From positions 310,001-374,000 of the forward strand of contig NZ_CP020694.1 in assembly GCF_003611275.1 (NCBI RefSeq): a stretch of DNA of 64,000 bases, written 5' to 3'. Each line of letters starts with the position of its first letter. Positions within the stretch are counted from its first letter, which is position 1. Both the position numbers and the translations under genes were made by a program. Positions 1 through 8,645 of this stretch are shown one piece after another. The notes beneath the pieces were generated by a model that made no database searches, was not told where the DNA came from, and was given only the letters and a program-made list of their open reading frames with translations. This stretch comes from Sulfitobacter sp. D7. GTDB taxonomy: Bacteria; Pseudomonadota; Alphaproteobacteria; Rhodobacterales; Rhodobacteraceae.

Positions 1-293
1 TTCTGGTGGCCAGAGAGCAGACGCTCCCCGATCTGAACCTGACCGGTCTGGATCGCGCGTTTGATGTCGGCCCCAGCGAAAAGTGCGCCGCCCGGATGCA
101 CAGTGATCTCAATCTCGCCGCCGGTGGCTTCGGTCACGCATTCGGCGAATTGCATGCCGTTCTCGGAATGGAAGTTCGAGGCCGAATAGGCCATCGGCAT
201 GTCCCATTTCTCGGCCGCGAAGGCGGGCATGGCGGTGCCGAGTGTCAGGGCGGTCATCGCCGCGCCGGCCATCAGTCTTGCTGTCAGTGTCAT
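1..293 (-). CDS. TRAP transporter substrate-binding protein, DctP family (partial, N-terminus only)
   Basis: The gene runs off the left edge, so only about 97 N-terminal residues are visible. It begins with a clear Sec signal peptide ending in an AFA-A type cleavage site near residue 26, followed by the start of a mature periplasmic domain with the segment GGEIEITVHPGGALF, typical of DctP/TAXI-like solute receptors of tripartite ATP-independent transporters. The start at 293 is preceded by a good GGGAGAA ribosome site. The membrane subunits would lie beyond the window. It sits 38 bases after a D-amino-acid dehydrogenase-like gene on the same strand, so the transporter may import an amino acid or related organic acid. 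Substrate cannot be read from this fragment. Confidence 0.8.
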   Translation of the reverse strand, partial: MTLTARLMAGAAMTALTLGTAMPAFAAEKWDMPMAYSASNFHSENGMQFAECVTEATGGEIEITVHPGGALFAGADIKRAIQTGQVQIGERLLSGHQ

Positions 294-331
294 TTGGTTT
301 CTCCCTTGTTTATTTGCGTGCGCGCTTGGCG

Positions 332-1573
332 TTATCTGTCAAAGCGCTGGGGGTGATACGGGGTTAGATCCGTGTTTGGCGGCTGCCCCGTGATCAATCC
401 GGCGATCAGTCGGCCCGTTTTCGGCCCGCCCGTCAACCCGATGTGGTGATGCCCGAAGGCGGTATAGACCCGGCTCGTCCCGATCTGCCCGATCAGGGGC
501 AGCGAGTCGCTGGGGGCGGGTCGGTGCCCCAGCCATTCGATCTCTTCCTCGGCGGTGAGGTTGGGAAAGGCGGCCTTGGCCTGACGGCGCAGCAGCGCCA
601 GTGGCGCTTTGGATGCGCCCGCCTTCAGCCCGCCGAATTCGACGATCCCGGCGCAGCGCAGCCCCTCGGCCATCGGCGTGGCCACGAATTTGCCCGCTGC
701 CATCATGGTGGGGCGCGACGGGCCGCCCTCAGCATCCTTGAAGACGATGTGGTAGCCGCGTTCGGACTCCAGCGGCACATTGATCCCAAGCTTGCGCATC
801 AGCGGTTTCGACCAGACGCCGGTGGCCAGCAGCACGTCGTCGCAGGGCAGCGGGCCTTGGTCGGTTAGGACCGAAGTGACCTCTTCATCGAGGATCGTGA
901 TGTCCTCAACCTCGGCCCGTTTAATAGTGCCGCCCATCCCCTCAAACGCCTTGGCCAGCGCCCGGACATAGCCGCCGGGGTCGGCGATGAAACCGTGGTC
1001 GGCCAACCGGGCGACGCAGGTGATCTGCGGGCCGTAAGCTGGGTCGAATTCCTGCACCGCGTTGCCTTCGATGATCTCTGGCACAAAGCCCGCCTCGTGG
1101 CGCAGCGCCCAAGTGTAGCTCTCGGCTTCGAAGGCAGCGCGGCTGGTATAAGCAAAGCAGTAGTCACTGTCGTGAACCCAATCCTCCAGCCCCAAATCGG
1201 CGCAGAGGGCTTTGTGCTGGGCCACGCTGTCGCTGACGATAGGCGCGAGCCCGGCTGATATGCGGCGCGTGTCGGCATCATTGGCGTGGGCCATGTAGCG
1301 GCGCAGCCACGGCAGCAGGCGGGGCAGATAGGGCCAGCGCAGGAACAGCGGGAACTCGGGGTCGCGCAGCATGCCGGGCGATTTCCGCATCAGGCCCGGC
1401 CCGGTCACCGGCGCAACGCCCGCCGCCGCCAGCACGCCACCATTGCCATGCGAGGTGCCGCGCCCCGGCTCAGACCGGTCCAGCAGCGTCACCTCGGCCC
1501 CGGCGCGGCGCAGCCAGATTGCGGCAGAGACGCCGACAATCCCGGCACCGATAACGACAACATGCTGGCTCAT
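332..1573 (-). CDS. FAD-dependent D-amino-acid dehydrogenase-like oxidoreductase (DAO family)
   Basis: A 413-residue flavoprotein of the DAO/DadA family, which oxidises amino acids or N-methylated amines and passes electrons onward. Residues 6-14 (VVIGAGIVG) carry the Rossmann GxGxxG dinucleotide motif, followed by an acidic residue at the end of the second strand (LLDRSEPG). Near the C-terminus, GHRPAPSDSLPLIG and FGHHHIGLTGGPKTG match the substrate and FAD-binding ends of DadA proteins. The start at 1573 (MSQHVVV) is chosen because an upstream in-frame ATG at 1636 would add 21 non-conserved residues before the nucleotide-binding fold. It lies between a TRAP receptor gene and a divergently transcribed racemase-like gene, which suggests catabolism of an amino acid enantiomer. 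Exact substrate unknown. Confidence 0.85.
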   Translation of the reverse strand: MSQHVVVIGAGIVGVSAAIWLRRAGAEVTLLDRSEPGRGTSHGNGGVLAAAGVAPVTGPGLMRKSPGMLRDPEFPLFLRWPYLPRLLPWLRRYMAHANDADTRRISAGLAPIVSDSVAQHKALCADLGLEDWVHDSDYCFAYTSRAAFEAESYTWALRHEAGFVPEIIEGNAVQEFDPAYGPQITCVARLADHGFIADPGGYVRALAKAFEGMGGTIKRAEVEDITILDEEVTSVLTDQGPLPCDDVLLATGVWSKPLMRKLGINVPLESERGYHIVFKDAEGGPSRPTMMAAGKFVATPMAEGLRCAGIVEFGGLKAGASKAPLALLRRQAKAAFPNLTAEEEIEWLGHRPAPSDSLPLIGQIGTSRVYTAFGHHHIGLTGGPKTGRLIAGLITGQPPNTDLTPYHPQRFDR

Positions 1574-1736
1574 GGGTGGCGGCTTTCGATTTCGCGTTGG
1601 GTCATGGCTTGTTTCCTTTGGGGCATCTTTACACAAAAAATCACCACGTCAACAAAATGCTGATAAAATGTCATCGTCATGGTTTTGCTTGTCTCCCGCT
1701 GCCCGCAAAGGCACCCTGCGCCCAAACGGAGGGCAT

Positions 1737-2432
1737 ATGGCGAACGAGACAGGCGCGCGGCTGGGGATACTGATGCTCGACACGCGCTTCCCCCGCATTC
1801 TGGGCGATGTCGGCAATGCGGGGAGTTGGTCGTTTCCGGTGCGCTATGCTGTTGTGCCGGGGGCCACGCCCGAAGCCATCGTTTGCGATGATATCGAACC
1901 CTTTGTGCAGGCATTCATCGCGGTGGGGCGGGACTTGGTCGCCGAAGGCTGCTCCGGCATCGCCACCACCTGCGGGTTCTTGGCCCTGATCCGGCCCCGT
2001 CTGGCCGAGGCGTTGGACGTGCCCGTTGCGGCCTCGGCGTTAGAGCAGGCCGGGCAGATCGCGGCTTGCCTGCCGCCCGGGCGCAGGGTGGGGATTTTAA
2101 CGATCTCTGCCGCCACGCTTTCGCCCGCCCATCTGCGCGCGGCGGGCGTGCCCGAAGGCAGCCCGGTGATGGGGTTGGAAGGCAGCAGTTTCGCCCGGAC
2201 GATCCTTGGCAATTTGCCCGACCTTGAAGTGCCGCAGGCGCGGGCCGAGATGGTGCAGGCGGCGCAGCAGTTGGTGGAGGCCCAGGCAGATGTCGGCGCG
2301 ATCCTGTTGGAGTGCACTAATATGGTGCCATACGCCCCCGACATCGCGGCGGCGACCGGGCGGCCCGTGCATTCGATCCACAGTTATCTCAACTGGTTTC
2401 ACGCAGGGTTGCTGCCGCCCCGTTTCGCCTAA
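1737..2432 (+). CDS. Aspartate/glutamate racemase family protein
   Basis: A 231-residue cytosolic protein of the Asp/Glu/hydantoin racemase superfamily. Two cysteines expected to act as the acid/base pair are visible: Cys79 in the TTCGF context and Cys193 in LECTNM. These enzymes use paired cysteines to racemise amino acids, hydantoins or related acids. The start at 1737 is supported by a CGGAGGG ribosome site three bases upstream; the open frame extends further upstream but without a comparable site. It is divergent from the D-amino-acid dehydrogenase-like gene, so the two may share a control region. Its stop overlaps the stop of the convergent YcaQ-like gene by a few bases. The substrate is not identifiable from sequence alone. 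Confidence 0.8.
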   Translation: MANETGARLGILMLDTRFPRILGDVGNAGSWSFPVRYAVVPGATPEAIVCDDIEPFVQAFIAVGRDLVAEGCSGIATTCGFLALIRPRLAEALDVPVAASALEQAGQIAACLPPGRRVGILTISAATLSPAHLRAAGVPEGSPVMGLEGSSFARTILGNLPDLEVPQARAEMVQAAQQLVEAQADVGAILLECTNMVPYAPDIAAATGRPVHSIHSYLNWFHAGLLPPRFA

Positions 2433-3643
2433 AGCGGCGCGCGCAGCCAGCCGTCGACAAAGCGAACTTTGTTCACCCCGGCGAGGGGCAGGAGCCGGTG
2501 CACTTCCGCCTCAAACGCCGCCTGCCGCCCCTTGCCCCAGCGGATGCCACGCTCGGGCCACAGCGCAGTGATGCGCAGCTCATCCGCGTCTCGATGCGCT
2601 TTCATATCAACGCGGCCCACCAGCCGGTCGCCCTGTAGCAAGGGGAAAACATAGTAGCCGTATCTACGCTGCGCCTCGGGCACGAAGACCTCGATCCGGT
2701 AGTCAAACCCGAAAAGCCGTGCCGCGCGTTTGCGGTCGCGCAGGGCCGGGTCGAAGGGGCTGAGCACGCGCAGACGTTTGGGCGGGTCGCGGGTGAGGGC
2801 GGGGTCTTCGGCCCAACCGGGGCGGACAAAGGCAGGGCGCAGGCTGCCATCGGCGGCCTCGATATCGATCTCCTCCAACCGCCCGGCGGCCTGTTCGGCC
2901 GCGCACCATCCGCGCGCCACGGCGGGAGAGATATGGGCCCAAAAGGCGGCCAATTCCCCCGCCGTGGCAAAGCCCAAACGCGCCAGCGCCTGATCGCAGC
3001 ACCAGTCGATTGTCTGCCCCGTGCCGGGAGCATTGGCCGGATCGTGCAGCACGGCAGGCACCGCCCGTTCGGTCAGATCATAGCGCTTGCGAAACCCCTC
3101 GCGTCCGGTCACCGCCAGCGCGCCGCTGCGCCACAGATACTCCAGCGCGGTTTTCGACGGATGCCACTGCCACCAGCCTCCGCTGCTGCGCGGCTCGTCC
3201 CGGCCCACATCCGATGAGGTTACGCTGCCCTCCGCCCGGACCTGCGCCAGCACGTTTTGCATCTGCGCTTCGAAATCATGGCGCTGCCAGTCCTTCCAAC
3301 GGCCCAGCAGCTTTGCCGCATCGCGGGTGCGGCGCAGGTGCCACTGGGGGTAGAATTCCATCGGGATGACGGCGGCGTCATGGGTCCAATGCTCAAACAG
3401 CGCGCGGTCTTTTTCATAGAGCCGTTTCAGGGCGGCGGGGCGATACCGAGGACGCCGTGCAAAGAGGATCAGATCATGCGCCCGCGCCACGGTATTGATG
3501 CTGTCGAGCTGCACAAACCCCAAGTCATGGATCAACTTGAGCAGTGCCGCGCCCTTGGCCGGGCCCTGCGGCGGGTCGGACAGCAGGTGACGCGCCAAAA
3601 ACAACCGCCGCGCGGCGGCATTGGCGAGCCTTGGGCGGCTCAC
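2429..3643 (-). CDS. YcaQ/AlkX-like DNA glycosylase, winged helix-turn-helix family
   Basis: A 404-residue member of the HTH_42 (YcaQ/AlkZ) family. Known members remove bulky alkylated bases or unhook interstrand crosslinks using tandem winged-helix domains. Residues 45-47 (QLD in FVQLDSIN) match the QxD catalytic motif of the YcaQ/AlkX branch, rather than the QxQ of AlkZ. The segment FEHWTHDAAVIP is also characteristic. The GTG start at 3643 overlaps the TGA of the upstream LacI-type regulator (GTGA), implying translational coupling. The gene is of typical family length. It converges on the racemase-like gene with a few bases of overlap at the stops. Function in crosslink repair is inferred from family membership. 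Confidence 0.86.
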   Translation of the reverse strand: MSRPRLANAAARRLFLARHLLSDPPQGPAKGAALLKLIHDLGFVQLDSINTVARAHDLILFARRPRYRPAALKRLYEKDRALFEHWTHDAAVIPMEFYPQWHLRRTRDAAKLLGRWKDWQRHDFEAQMQNVLAQVRAEGSVTSSDVGRDEPRSSGGWWQWHPSKTALEYLWRSGALAVTGREGFRKRYDLTERAVPAVLHDPANAPGTGQTIDWCCDQALARLGFATAGELAAFWAHISPAVARGWCAAEQAAGRLEEIDIEAADGSLRPAFVRPGWAEDPALTRDPPKRLRVLSPFDPALRDRKRAARLFGFDYRIEVFVPEAQRRYGYYVFPLLQGDRLVGRVDMKAHRDADELRITALWPERGIRWGKGRQAAFEAEVHRLLPLAGVNKVRFVDGWLRAPL

Positions 3644-4704
3644 CCCTGACGGCGGCGGCGCAGGGTGTCGCCCAGCGACAGCGTCGGGGTCAGGGTGATC
3701 TGGGTCTGCATTTCCGGGTCCGGCTCGGGCTGGGTCTGGTTGAGGATGATCCGCGCCGCTGCCTGACCGATCTCGTTCCGGCAGGCATCCATCGTCGCCA
3801 ATTGACGCGGCAAACCTTGCAACAGTTCGACGTTGTTGAACCCCGCCAAACCGATCTGACCGGGGATATCGATGCCTTGATCGATCAGATGCAACAGCCC
3901 GCCTGCGCCAATCATGTCATTGGAGTAATACAGGAAATCGAGGTCGGGTGAGCGTTCCAACATTTCTTGCGTCATCTCACGACCCTTGGCCAGCGCGGAG
4001 CCGCCGGAGTAAAAGGCGCGGTCTTCGATCTCCACCCCTGCCTTAGCGAGCCCTTCGGTGAAACCTTCGAACCGTTTGCGGGCGCGGTGATCCAGCGGCA
4101 TTTTCGTGCCCATGAAACCGATCCGCTCATAGCCTTCGCGCAGGATCGCCTGCGCCATCTCGCGCCCCGCGCGACGGTGCGAAATACCCACCATCGCATC
4201 GACGGGTTTGCCGTCGGTGTCCATGATCTCGACCACCGGAATGCCGGCGTTGCGCAGCATGGCGCGGGTGGCGTCGGAATGTTCCAGCCCCGCGATGATC
4301 ACCCCCGAAGGCCGCCACGAGAGCATCTCATAGAGCACCCGCTCTTCCTTCTCGGGGAGGTAGTCCGTCACCCCCACGACCGGCTGCAGCGGGGTGTCTT
4401 CGAGCACCTGATTGATGCCGTTCAGGACTTCGGGAAACACCATATTGCCCAGTGACGGGATCACCACCGCCACAAGGTTCACGCGCTGGCTGGCCAGCGA
4501 TCCGGCGATCTGGTTGGGCACATAGCCAAGCGCCTTGGCGGCGGCGAGAACACGGTTGCGGGTGGCCTCTGACACGTCGCCGCGTTTGCGCAGGACACGG
4601 CTGACCGTCATCTCGGAAACGCCACAAGCATCGGACACATCGCGTAGGGTCAACGGGCGTTTGGGGGGTGTGGTCAATTTGGTTTTCCTGTTTGTCTCAC
4701 CCAT
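3640..4704 (-). CDS. LacI family transcriptional regulator
   Basis: A 354-residue repressor-type regulator. Residues about 18-65 form the LacI helix-turn-helix (LTLRDVSDACGVSEMTVSRV) and hinge, followed by a periplasmic-binding-protein-like sensor domain with the usual PNQIAGSLASQ and VAVVIPSLGN strands. Such proteins bind operator DNA as dimers and respond to sugars or sugar acids; the sequence resembles the GntR (gluconate) type. The chosen ATG at 4704 lacks a strong ribosome site, and a GTG at 4737 adding 11 residues is an alternative. It is followed by the YcaQ-like gene with a GTGA overlap. The regulated genes cannot be named; the divergent racemase/dehydrogenase pair nearby is one possibility. 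Confidence 0.88.
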   Translation of the reverse strand: MGETNRKTKLTTPPKRPLTLRDVSDACGVSEMTVSRVLRKRGDVSEATRNRVLAAAKALGYVPNQIAGSLASQRVNLVAVVIPSLGNMVFPEVLNGINQVLEDTPLQPVVGVTDYLPEKEERVLYEMLSWRPSGVIIAGLEHSDATRAMLRNAGIPVVEIMDTDGKPVDAMVGISHRRAGREMAQAILREGYERIGFMGTKMPLDHRARKRFEGFTEGLAKAGVEIEDRAFYSGGSALAKGREMTQEMLERSPDLDFLYYSNDMIGAGGLLHLIDQGIDIPGQIGLAGFNNVELLQGLPRQLATMDACRNEIGQAAARIILNQTQPEPDPEMQTQITLTPTLSLGDTLRRRRQG

Positions 4705-4849
4705 AGGTAGCGCGAAGCGGGACGCGCGATCAAGCACTGCCGCAGTCTGGCCGTGCAGTCAGGTCGTGCAGTCGGGCCGGGGCGCCGCACCAATCGGTGG
4801 CCATTCTGCCGATGACATCGCCCCCTGCTTGCGCTAAACCGCCCCTGTC

Positions 4850-4926
4850 GGCCCCGTGGCTCAACTGGATAGAGCAGCCCCCTCCTAAGGGGCAGGTTGC
4901 AGGTTCGAATCCTGCCGGGGTCGCCA
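4850..4926 (+). tRNA. tRNA-Arg (anticodon CCT)
   Basis: A full cloverleaf of 77 bases can be folded. The acceptor stem pairs GGCCCCG (4850-4856) with CGGGGTC, the D stem is GCTC/GAGC, and the anticodon stem GCCCC/GGGGC encloses the loop CTCCTAA with anticodon CCT at 4884-4886. The T arm is AGGTTCGAATCCT. The 3' CCA is encoded at 4924-4926. It reads the rare arginine codon AGG. Confidence 0.97.
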
Positions 4927-5035
4927 TGCGCCTTGCGCGATGCCAACATCTGCCCCATTCACCCCGTTGTTGCTTGAAATCCCCAACCGGTCTGTCAGAT
5001 TGCGCGGGATATAATCAGGAATGGCAGAGGCTTTG

Positions 5036-5308
5036 ATGAAAACTGGAACTTTTGTGATCGGGGCGGCCTTGCTGGCTGTTGCCGGATGTACGGTGCCCGC
5101 GACCGCGCCACAGGGCGGGTCGGCACGGGTGGGCAATCTGCCCGAGTCGGTGGTGCGCCTTGCCGCGCCGAACCAAGATCTGTCCACGGCGCGTTTGCTG
5201 CCCGAAGATGGCTGCTATTGGTATCAGCACAGCGGTCCGGTTGAGACGACGATGGTGCCGCTGCGGGCGGTGGGCGGCAATCCGATCTGCACCAAACGCC
5301 AAGCCTAA
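5036..5308 (+). CDS. Small putative lipoprotein of unknown function
   Basis: A 90-residue protein with a hydrophobic signal peptide and a lipobox (LLAVAGC) placing the lipidated cysteine at residue 18. It is therefore probably anchored in a membrane facing the periplasm. The mature part contains the short motif LLPEDGCYWYQHSGPVETT and a second cysteine pair near its end, but no domain is recognised. The ATG at 5036 is preferred because of an AGAGG ribosome site and the clean signal peptide; an ATG at 5021 would add five residues. It is followed by a strong hairpin and a convergent L,D-transpeptidase gene. Similar small lipoproteins are common in Rhodobacterales, but I do not know a function. 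Confidence 0.72.
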   Translation: MKTGTFVIGAALLAVAGCTVPATAPQGGSARVGNLPESVVRLAAPNQDLSTARLLPEDGCYWYQHSGPVETTMVPLRAVGGNPICTKRQA

Positions 5309-5315
5309 TGAGAAT

Positions 5316-5339
5316 GGGGACCGCCTGTTCGCGGTCCCC
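5316..5339. terminator. Hairpin between convergent genes
   Basis: A perfect 9-bp stem (GGGGACCGC / GCGGTCCCC) with a 6-base loop lies between the lipoprotein stop and the L,D-transpeptidase stop. There is no T run on either side, so it may act in both directions as a weak intrinsic or processing hairpin. Confidence 0.6.
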
Positions 5340-5354
5340 GTCCTGCGTCGCGGC

Positions 5355-6020
5355 TTAGCTGCGCGCGACGACGCTTTCTTCTGCCGAATAGAGATAGGCC
5401 GTCGAGCCGGTCCGCACATTCGGGTAGAGTTGGTTAATATGCGCCATAATCATCCGCACACAGCCAGAGCTGGCCCGCCCACCAATGCTGCGCGGCTCGG
5501 GTGTGCCGTGGATACGCAGATAGGTGTCACGGTTGCCTTCGAATAGATAAAGCGCCCGCGAGCCGAGGGGGTTCTCAGGGCCGGGGGGCACGCCGTCTTC
5601 GAGACCCGCGTAAAGCTCGGGATCGCGCTTGATCATGTTTTGAGTGGGGGTCCAATGCGGCCATTCCACCTTGCGCTTGATCGTATAGGTGCCCGGCTCA
5701 TAAAGGTTGCCGCGCGCAATCGCCACGCCGTAGCGCATCGCGGTGCCGCCTTCTTCGATATGGTAGACATAGCGTGCAACGGCATCGACGTGAACGTCAC
5801 CGACGCGCAGATTGTCGTTCGCCACAACCCGCTGAGGCAGGAAACGCGGGTGGACGCCCCAAGGGTTGCTGGTCGCAGGGTCAAACCCTGTCGGGGTGAT
5901 CCGCGCGTCCCATGCGGCTTTCTCCGCTTCGCTGGGGCGGGTGCGTGCCATCAAAGGAGTGGCAATCGCGCCGGAAAAAAGCGCTGTGGTGGTCTGGATG
6001 AAATGACGTCTTGTCAGCAT
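5355..6020 (-). CDS. L,D-transpeptidase (YkuD domain) with Tat-type signal
   Basis: A 221-residue exported protein of the ErfK/YbiS/YkuD family. These enzymes form 3-3 cross-links in peptidoglycan or attach proteins to it, using a catalytic cysteine. The motif HGTPEPRSIGGRASSGCVRM spans residues 171-190, giving His171 and Cys187 as the catalytic pair. The N-terminus MLTRRHFIQ has a twin-arginine-like motif followed by a hydrophobic stretch, so export may be by Tat or Sec. A GGAG ribosome site supports the start at 6020. It is probably monocistronic, lying downstream of queF but beyond the queF terminator hairpin. Confidence 0.92.
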   Translation of the reverse strand: MLTRRHFIQTTTALFSGAIATPLMARTRPSEAEKAAWDARITPTGFDPATSNPWGVHPRFLPQRVVANDNLRVGDVHVDAVARYVYHIEEGGTAMRYGVAIARGNLYEPGTYTIKRKVEWPHWTPTQNMIKRDPELYAGLEDGVPPGPENPLGSRALYLFEGNRDTYLRIHGTPEPRSIGGRASSGCVRMIMAHINQLYPNVRTGSTAYLYSAEESVVARS

Positions 6021-6081
6021 GTGGTCGCTCCGTGGTTGACCTCTCTGCGCAGGGCAGGGTCGTATGCGTGTATGAAAGACT

Positions 6082-6122
6082 AACGGCCTTTCCCCGCCGG
6101 AGGTTCAAGGAAGAAGGCCGTT
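6082..6122. repeat. Inverted repeat upstream of the L,D-transpeptidase gene
   Basis: AACGGCCTT at 6082-6090 and AAGGCCGTT at 6114-6122 form a perfect 9-bp stem around a 23-base loop. It sits about 60 bases upstream of the transpeptidase start on that gene's template. It could be an operator, part of a leader, or a second terminator after queF. Confidence 0.45.
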
Positions 6123-6166
6123 GCTAAAGAGAATGTGATCTAAAACACACGGTTTTCACGAAAACA

Positions 6167-6192
6167 GGGGCGCGCAGGGGGTCGCGCGCCCC
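6167..6192 (-). terminator. Intrinsic terminator of the queCDEF operon
   Basis: Read on the minus strand, a 9-bp stem GGGGCGCGC/GCGCGCCCC with an 8-base loop is followed by TGTTTTCG. It lies about 40 bases after the queF stop, which fits termination of the queuosine operon. Confidence 0.7.
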
Positions 6193-6231
6193 GAAGGCAC
6201 TGGGGGTGAGGGTGGGGTTGGCGGTGCCCGC

Positions 6232-6696
6232 TCAGCCACGGCCCCGGTAGGGCGGCACGCCCTGATCGGGGATCCAGACGCCTTCGGGCAGGGGGCCGGT
6301 CTGCCAGAACACATCGATGGGGATGCCGCCGCGCGGATACCAGTAGCCGCCGATCCGCAGCCATTGCGGATCAAGGAAATCGGCCAAGCGGCGCGCGATG
6401 GAGACCGTACAATCCTCATGGAAAGCGCCGTGATTGCGGAACGAGGTCAGGAAGAGTTTGAGCGATTTGGATTCCACCAGCCACGGGCCGGGCACATAGT
6501 CGATCACCAGATGCGCAAAGTCCGGCTGGCCGGTCATCGGACAGAGCGAGGTGAACTCGGGCGCGGTGAAACGCACGTTATAGGCGACATCGGCCTGCGG
6601 GTTCGGCACCCGCTCCAACTCGGCCTCTTCGGGGCTGGCGGGAATGCGGGTCTCACCGCCGAGTTGTTTGAGATTGCTGTAGATGTCTTCGGACAT
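6232..6696 (-). CDS. queF: NADPH-dependent 7-cyano-7-deazaguanine reductase QueF
   Basis: A 154-residue cytosolic enzyme of the short, unimodular QueF type. It reduces the nitrile preQ0 to the amine preQ1 in queuosine synthesis. The nucleophile is Cys52 in [12 protein letters not shown], Asp59 follows in the same motif, and His93-Glu94 in NHGAFHEDC complete the catalytic set; ESKSLKLF (residues 75-82) is the QueF signature. The start at 6696 is preceded by a GGAG ribosome site, whereas the in-frame ATG at 6708 has none. It is the last gene of a queC-queD-queE-queF operon, separated from queE by 15 bases. Confidence 0.96.
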   Translation of the reverse strand: MSEDIYSNLKQLGGETRIPASPEEAELERVPNPQADVAYNVRFTAPEFTSLCPMTGQPDFAHLVIDYVPGPWLVESKSLKLFLTSFRNHGAFHEDCTVSIARRLADFLDPQWLRIGGYWYPRGGIPIDVFWQTGPLPEGVWIPDQGVPPYRGRG

Positions 6697-6711
6697 AGGT
6701 GTCTCCATCGG

Positions 6712-7419
6712 TCAGACGCCGCGCTTGTTGCCCCAGATCAGGACATGAAGCTGCGGCAGGATGCGGGGGGCGAACCAGTGATCGGTCATGGCAAGGTCGG
6801 TCAGCCAACCCAGACGGTCGGCCAGCGCCTGCGGGTCAACCGGCGTGGCGGGGTCGACCTCGGGATTGCCGGGCTGGAGGTAGAGCGGGATATCGGGGTG
6901 ATGCGCATGCACTTCGCGGGCCCAGTGGTAGTCGATCTCATCGAAGATCACGATCTTCATCACCTGTTGGCGCGCCTGAGCGCCGAAGGCCCGGCAGGCG
7001 TCGAAGGCATCCCAATCGACAGTCTCACCGCTTGAGGGCGGTTTGGGAGAGAGCACCAGCGTATCAAGATCGGCAAACCATGGGCGCGCGATGGAGCCTT
7101 GGGTCTCGCAGGCGAAACGGTAGCCCGCGGCCTGCCCCATCCGGATCAGCGGGCCGAAATCCTGAATTGCCGGGTTGCCTCCGGAAAGGGAAACGGTCAG
7201 CGGTTGATCCTTGGAGAGTTTGCGGATCCGGCGCCAGATATCCTCGGTGGACATGGGGGCCCAGCTATGGCGGTATTGGCTGTCGACGGCGTGCAGGCTG
7301 TCGCACCAGCTACACCGATAGTCACAGCCGCCCGCGCGAACGAATACCGTCGGTTCCCCGATCAGCGCGCCTTCGCCCTGAATGGTGGGGCCGAAAATCT
7401 CGGCTATGCGCAGGCTCAT
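6712..7419 (-). CDS. queE: 7-carboxy-7-deazaguanine synthase QueE
   Basis: A 235-residue radical SAM enzyme that converts 6-carboxytetrahydropterin to 7-carboxy-7-deazaguanine. The N-terminus has [13 protein letters not shown], the QueE signature, and the cluster-binding cysteines Cys32, Cys36 and Cys39 (CxxxCxxC in [11 protein letters not shown]). The segment [11 protein letters not shown] is the substrate/SAM-binding GGNP motif. The start at 7419 overlaps the queD stop in an ATGA arrangement; a longer frame to 7497 is rejected because it would lie inside queD. The enzyme depends on the upstream QueD product and feeds QueC. Confidence 0.95.
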   Translation of the reverse strand: MSLRIAEIFGPTIQGEGALIGEPTVFVRAGGCDYRCSWCDSLHAVDSQYRHSWAPMSTEDIWRRIRKLSKDQPLTVSLSGGNPAIQDFGPLIRMGQAAGYRFACETQGSIARPWFADLDTLVLSPKPPSSGETVDWDAFDACRAFGAQARQQVMKIVIFDEIDYHWAREVHAHHPDIPLYLQPGNPEVDPATPVDPQALADRLGWLTDLAMTDHWFAPRILPQLHVLIWGNKRGV

Positions 7420-7769
7420 GGCCGGTATTCCGCCCATGTCTTGGGGGTCTCGCTGACCAGCACTGCGCAGGTTTCCGGCCAACGCGCCGCGCACCAATCG
7501 TGGAAATGCTTTGCCATATTCTCGGCCGTGGAGGGGCCGTCGAGAACATCGTTCAAATGTCGGTGGTCAAAGTGATCGTCGATATAGGTCTTCAGCGGCT
7601 TCAGGTCGTGATAATCGCGCACGAAACCGTCGGCATTGAGCGTCTCGGCGGCCAGTTCGACCACGACGATATAGTTGTGCCCATGCAGCCGCGCGCATTG
7701 GTGGTCGTCGGGCAGGTGGGTCAACTGGTGGCTGGCGGAGAAGTGGAATTCCTTGCGAATACGGAACAT
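7416..7769 (-). CDS. queD: 6-carboxytetrahydropterin synthase QueD
   Basis: A 117-residue 6-pyruvoyltetrahydropterin synthase-fold enzyme that turns dihydroneopterin triphosphate into 6-carboxytetrahydropterin. The zinc ligands are His14 (FSASHQL) and His29/His31 (LHGHNY), with Cys25 as the catalytic cysteine just before them. DHRHLND and PTAEN-type segments further on are conserved. The start ATG overlaps the queC stop by one base (TGATG), and its stop overlaps the queE start by four. This tight packing argues for one polycistronic message. Confidence 0.95.
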   Translation of the reverse strand: MFRIRKEFHFSASHQLTHLPDDHQCARLHGHNYIVVVELAAETLNADGFVRDYHDLKPLKTYIDDHFDHRHLNDVLDGPSTAENMAKHFHDWCAARWPETCAVLVSETPKTWAEYRP

Positions 7770-8470
7770 CAGCCTTCCCCTCGTGTGGCGAGTGCCGTGG
7801 TCCAATAGTCCGGGTCGGCATAGACCGTCGGGTCGGTGACCTCGGCCAAATGAAAGGCTTCGCGCCGCTCGACACAGGTGCCGCAGCGCCCGCAATGGAC
7901 CGCGCCGCCTTTGTAGCAAGACCACGTCTCGGCGAAAGGCGTGGTATGGCGCGCGCCTTGGCGGACGATCTCGGCCTTGCTTTGCTCGACGAAGGGCGTG
8001 CGCAGGCGCACATTGGCATAGCCGTCGAGTGCGGCCTGCTGCATTGCGTCGAAGGCGCGGGTGAAGCCGGGGCGGCAGTCAGGATAAATGAAGTGGTCGC
8101 CACCATGCACGGCGGTCGCCACGGCCTCATCGCCTTGCGCTGCCGCGATGCCAAAGCCGATCGACAGCATGATCGCATTGCGGTTTGGCACGACGGTGAT
8201 CTTCATCGTGTCTTCGGCGTAATGCCCATCGGGCACGTCGATATCATCGGTCAGGGCGGAGCCTGACAGCGCAGCACCGATGCCGCGCATGTCGATCAGG
8301 TGGAACGGCACGCCAAGCCGTTTGGCGGCGGCTTCGGCGAAGTCGACCTCCTTGCGGTGGCGTTGACCATAGTCAAAAGAGACAAGCCGGGTGAGGTGAT
8401 GCTCAGCGGCGGTGATATGCGCAAGCGACACGGAATCGAGTCCGCCTGAGCAGATGACAAGTGTTTTCAT
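7769..8470 (-). CDS. queC: 7-cyano-7-deazaguanine synthase QueC
   Basis: A 233-residue ATP-dependent enzyme making preQ0 from 7-carboxy-7-deazaguanine and ammonia. The PP-loop SGGLDS is at residues 8-13, and the C-terminal zinc knuckle is formed by Cys185, Cys193, Cys196 and Cys199. It is the first gene of the operon. The leader of about 200 bases before the divergent kinase gene was inspected for a preQ1 riboswitch, but none could be supported. Typical length for the family. Confidence 0.96.
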   Translation of the reverse strand: MKTLVICSGGLDSVSLAHITAAEHHLTRLVSFDYGQRHRKEVDFAEAAAKRLGVPFHLIDMRGIGAALSGSALTDDIDVPDGHYAEDTMKITVVPNRNAIMLSIGFGIAAAQGDEAVATAVHGGDHFIYPDCRPGFTRAFDAMQQAALDGYANVRLRTPFVEQSKAEIVRQGARHTTPFAETWSCYKGGAVHCGRCGTCVERREAFHLAEVTDPTVYADPDYWTTALATRGEG

Positions 8471-8645
8471 TCTGGGGCCCTTGTTTTGATGTCCGGGTAG
8501 GCTGCGACCGGATGGCGGGGCTTATTTCAGAATTTTCAGAGATTGCAAGCCTTCCGGGCAGCGGCGCCGGGTCGCAGGCATAAGGGCAGGAGGGGCGCTG
8601 TCGGAGCCCGTTAAAATAAGGGATTTGGCCTTAACGATTAAACCT

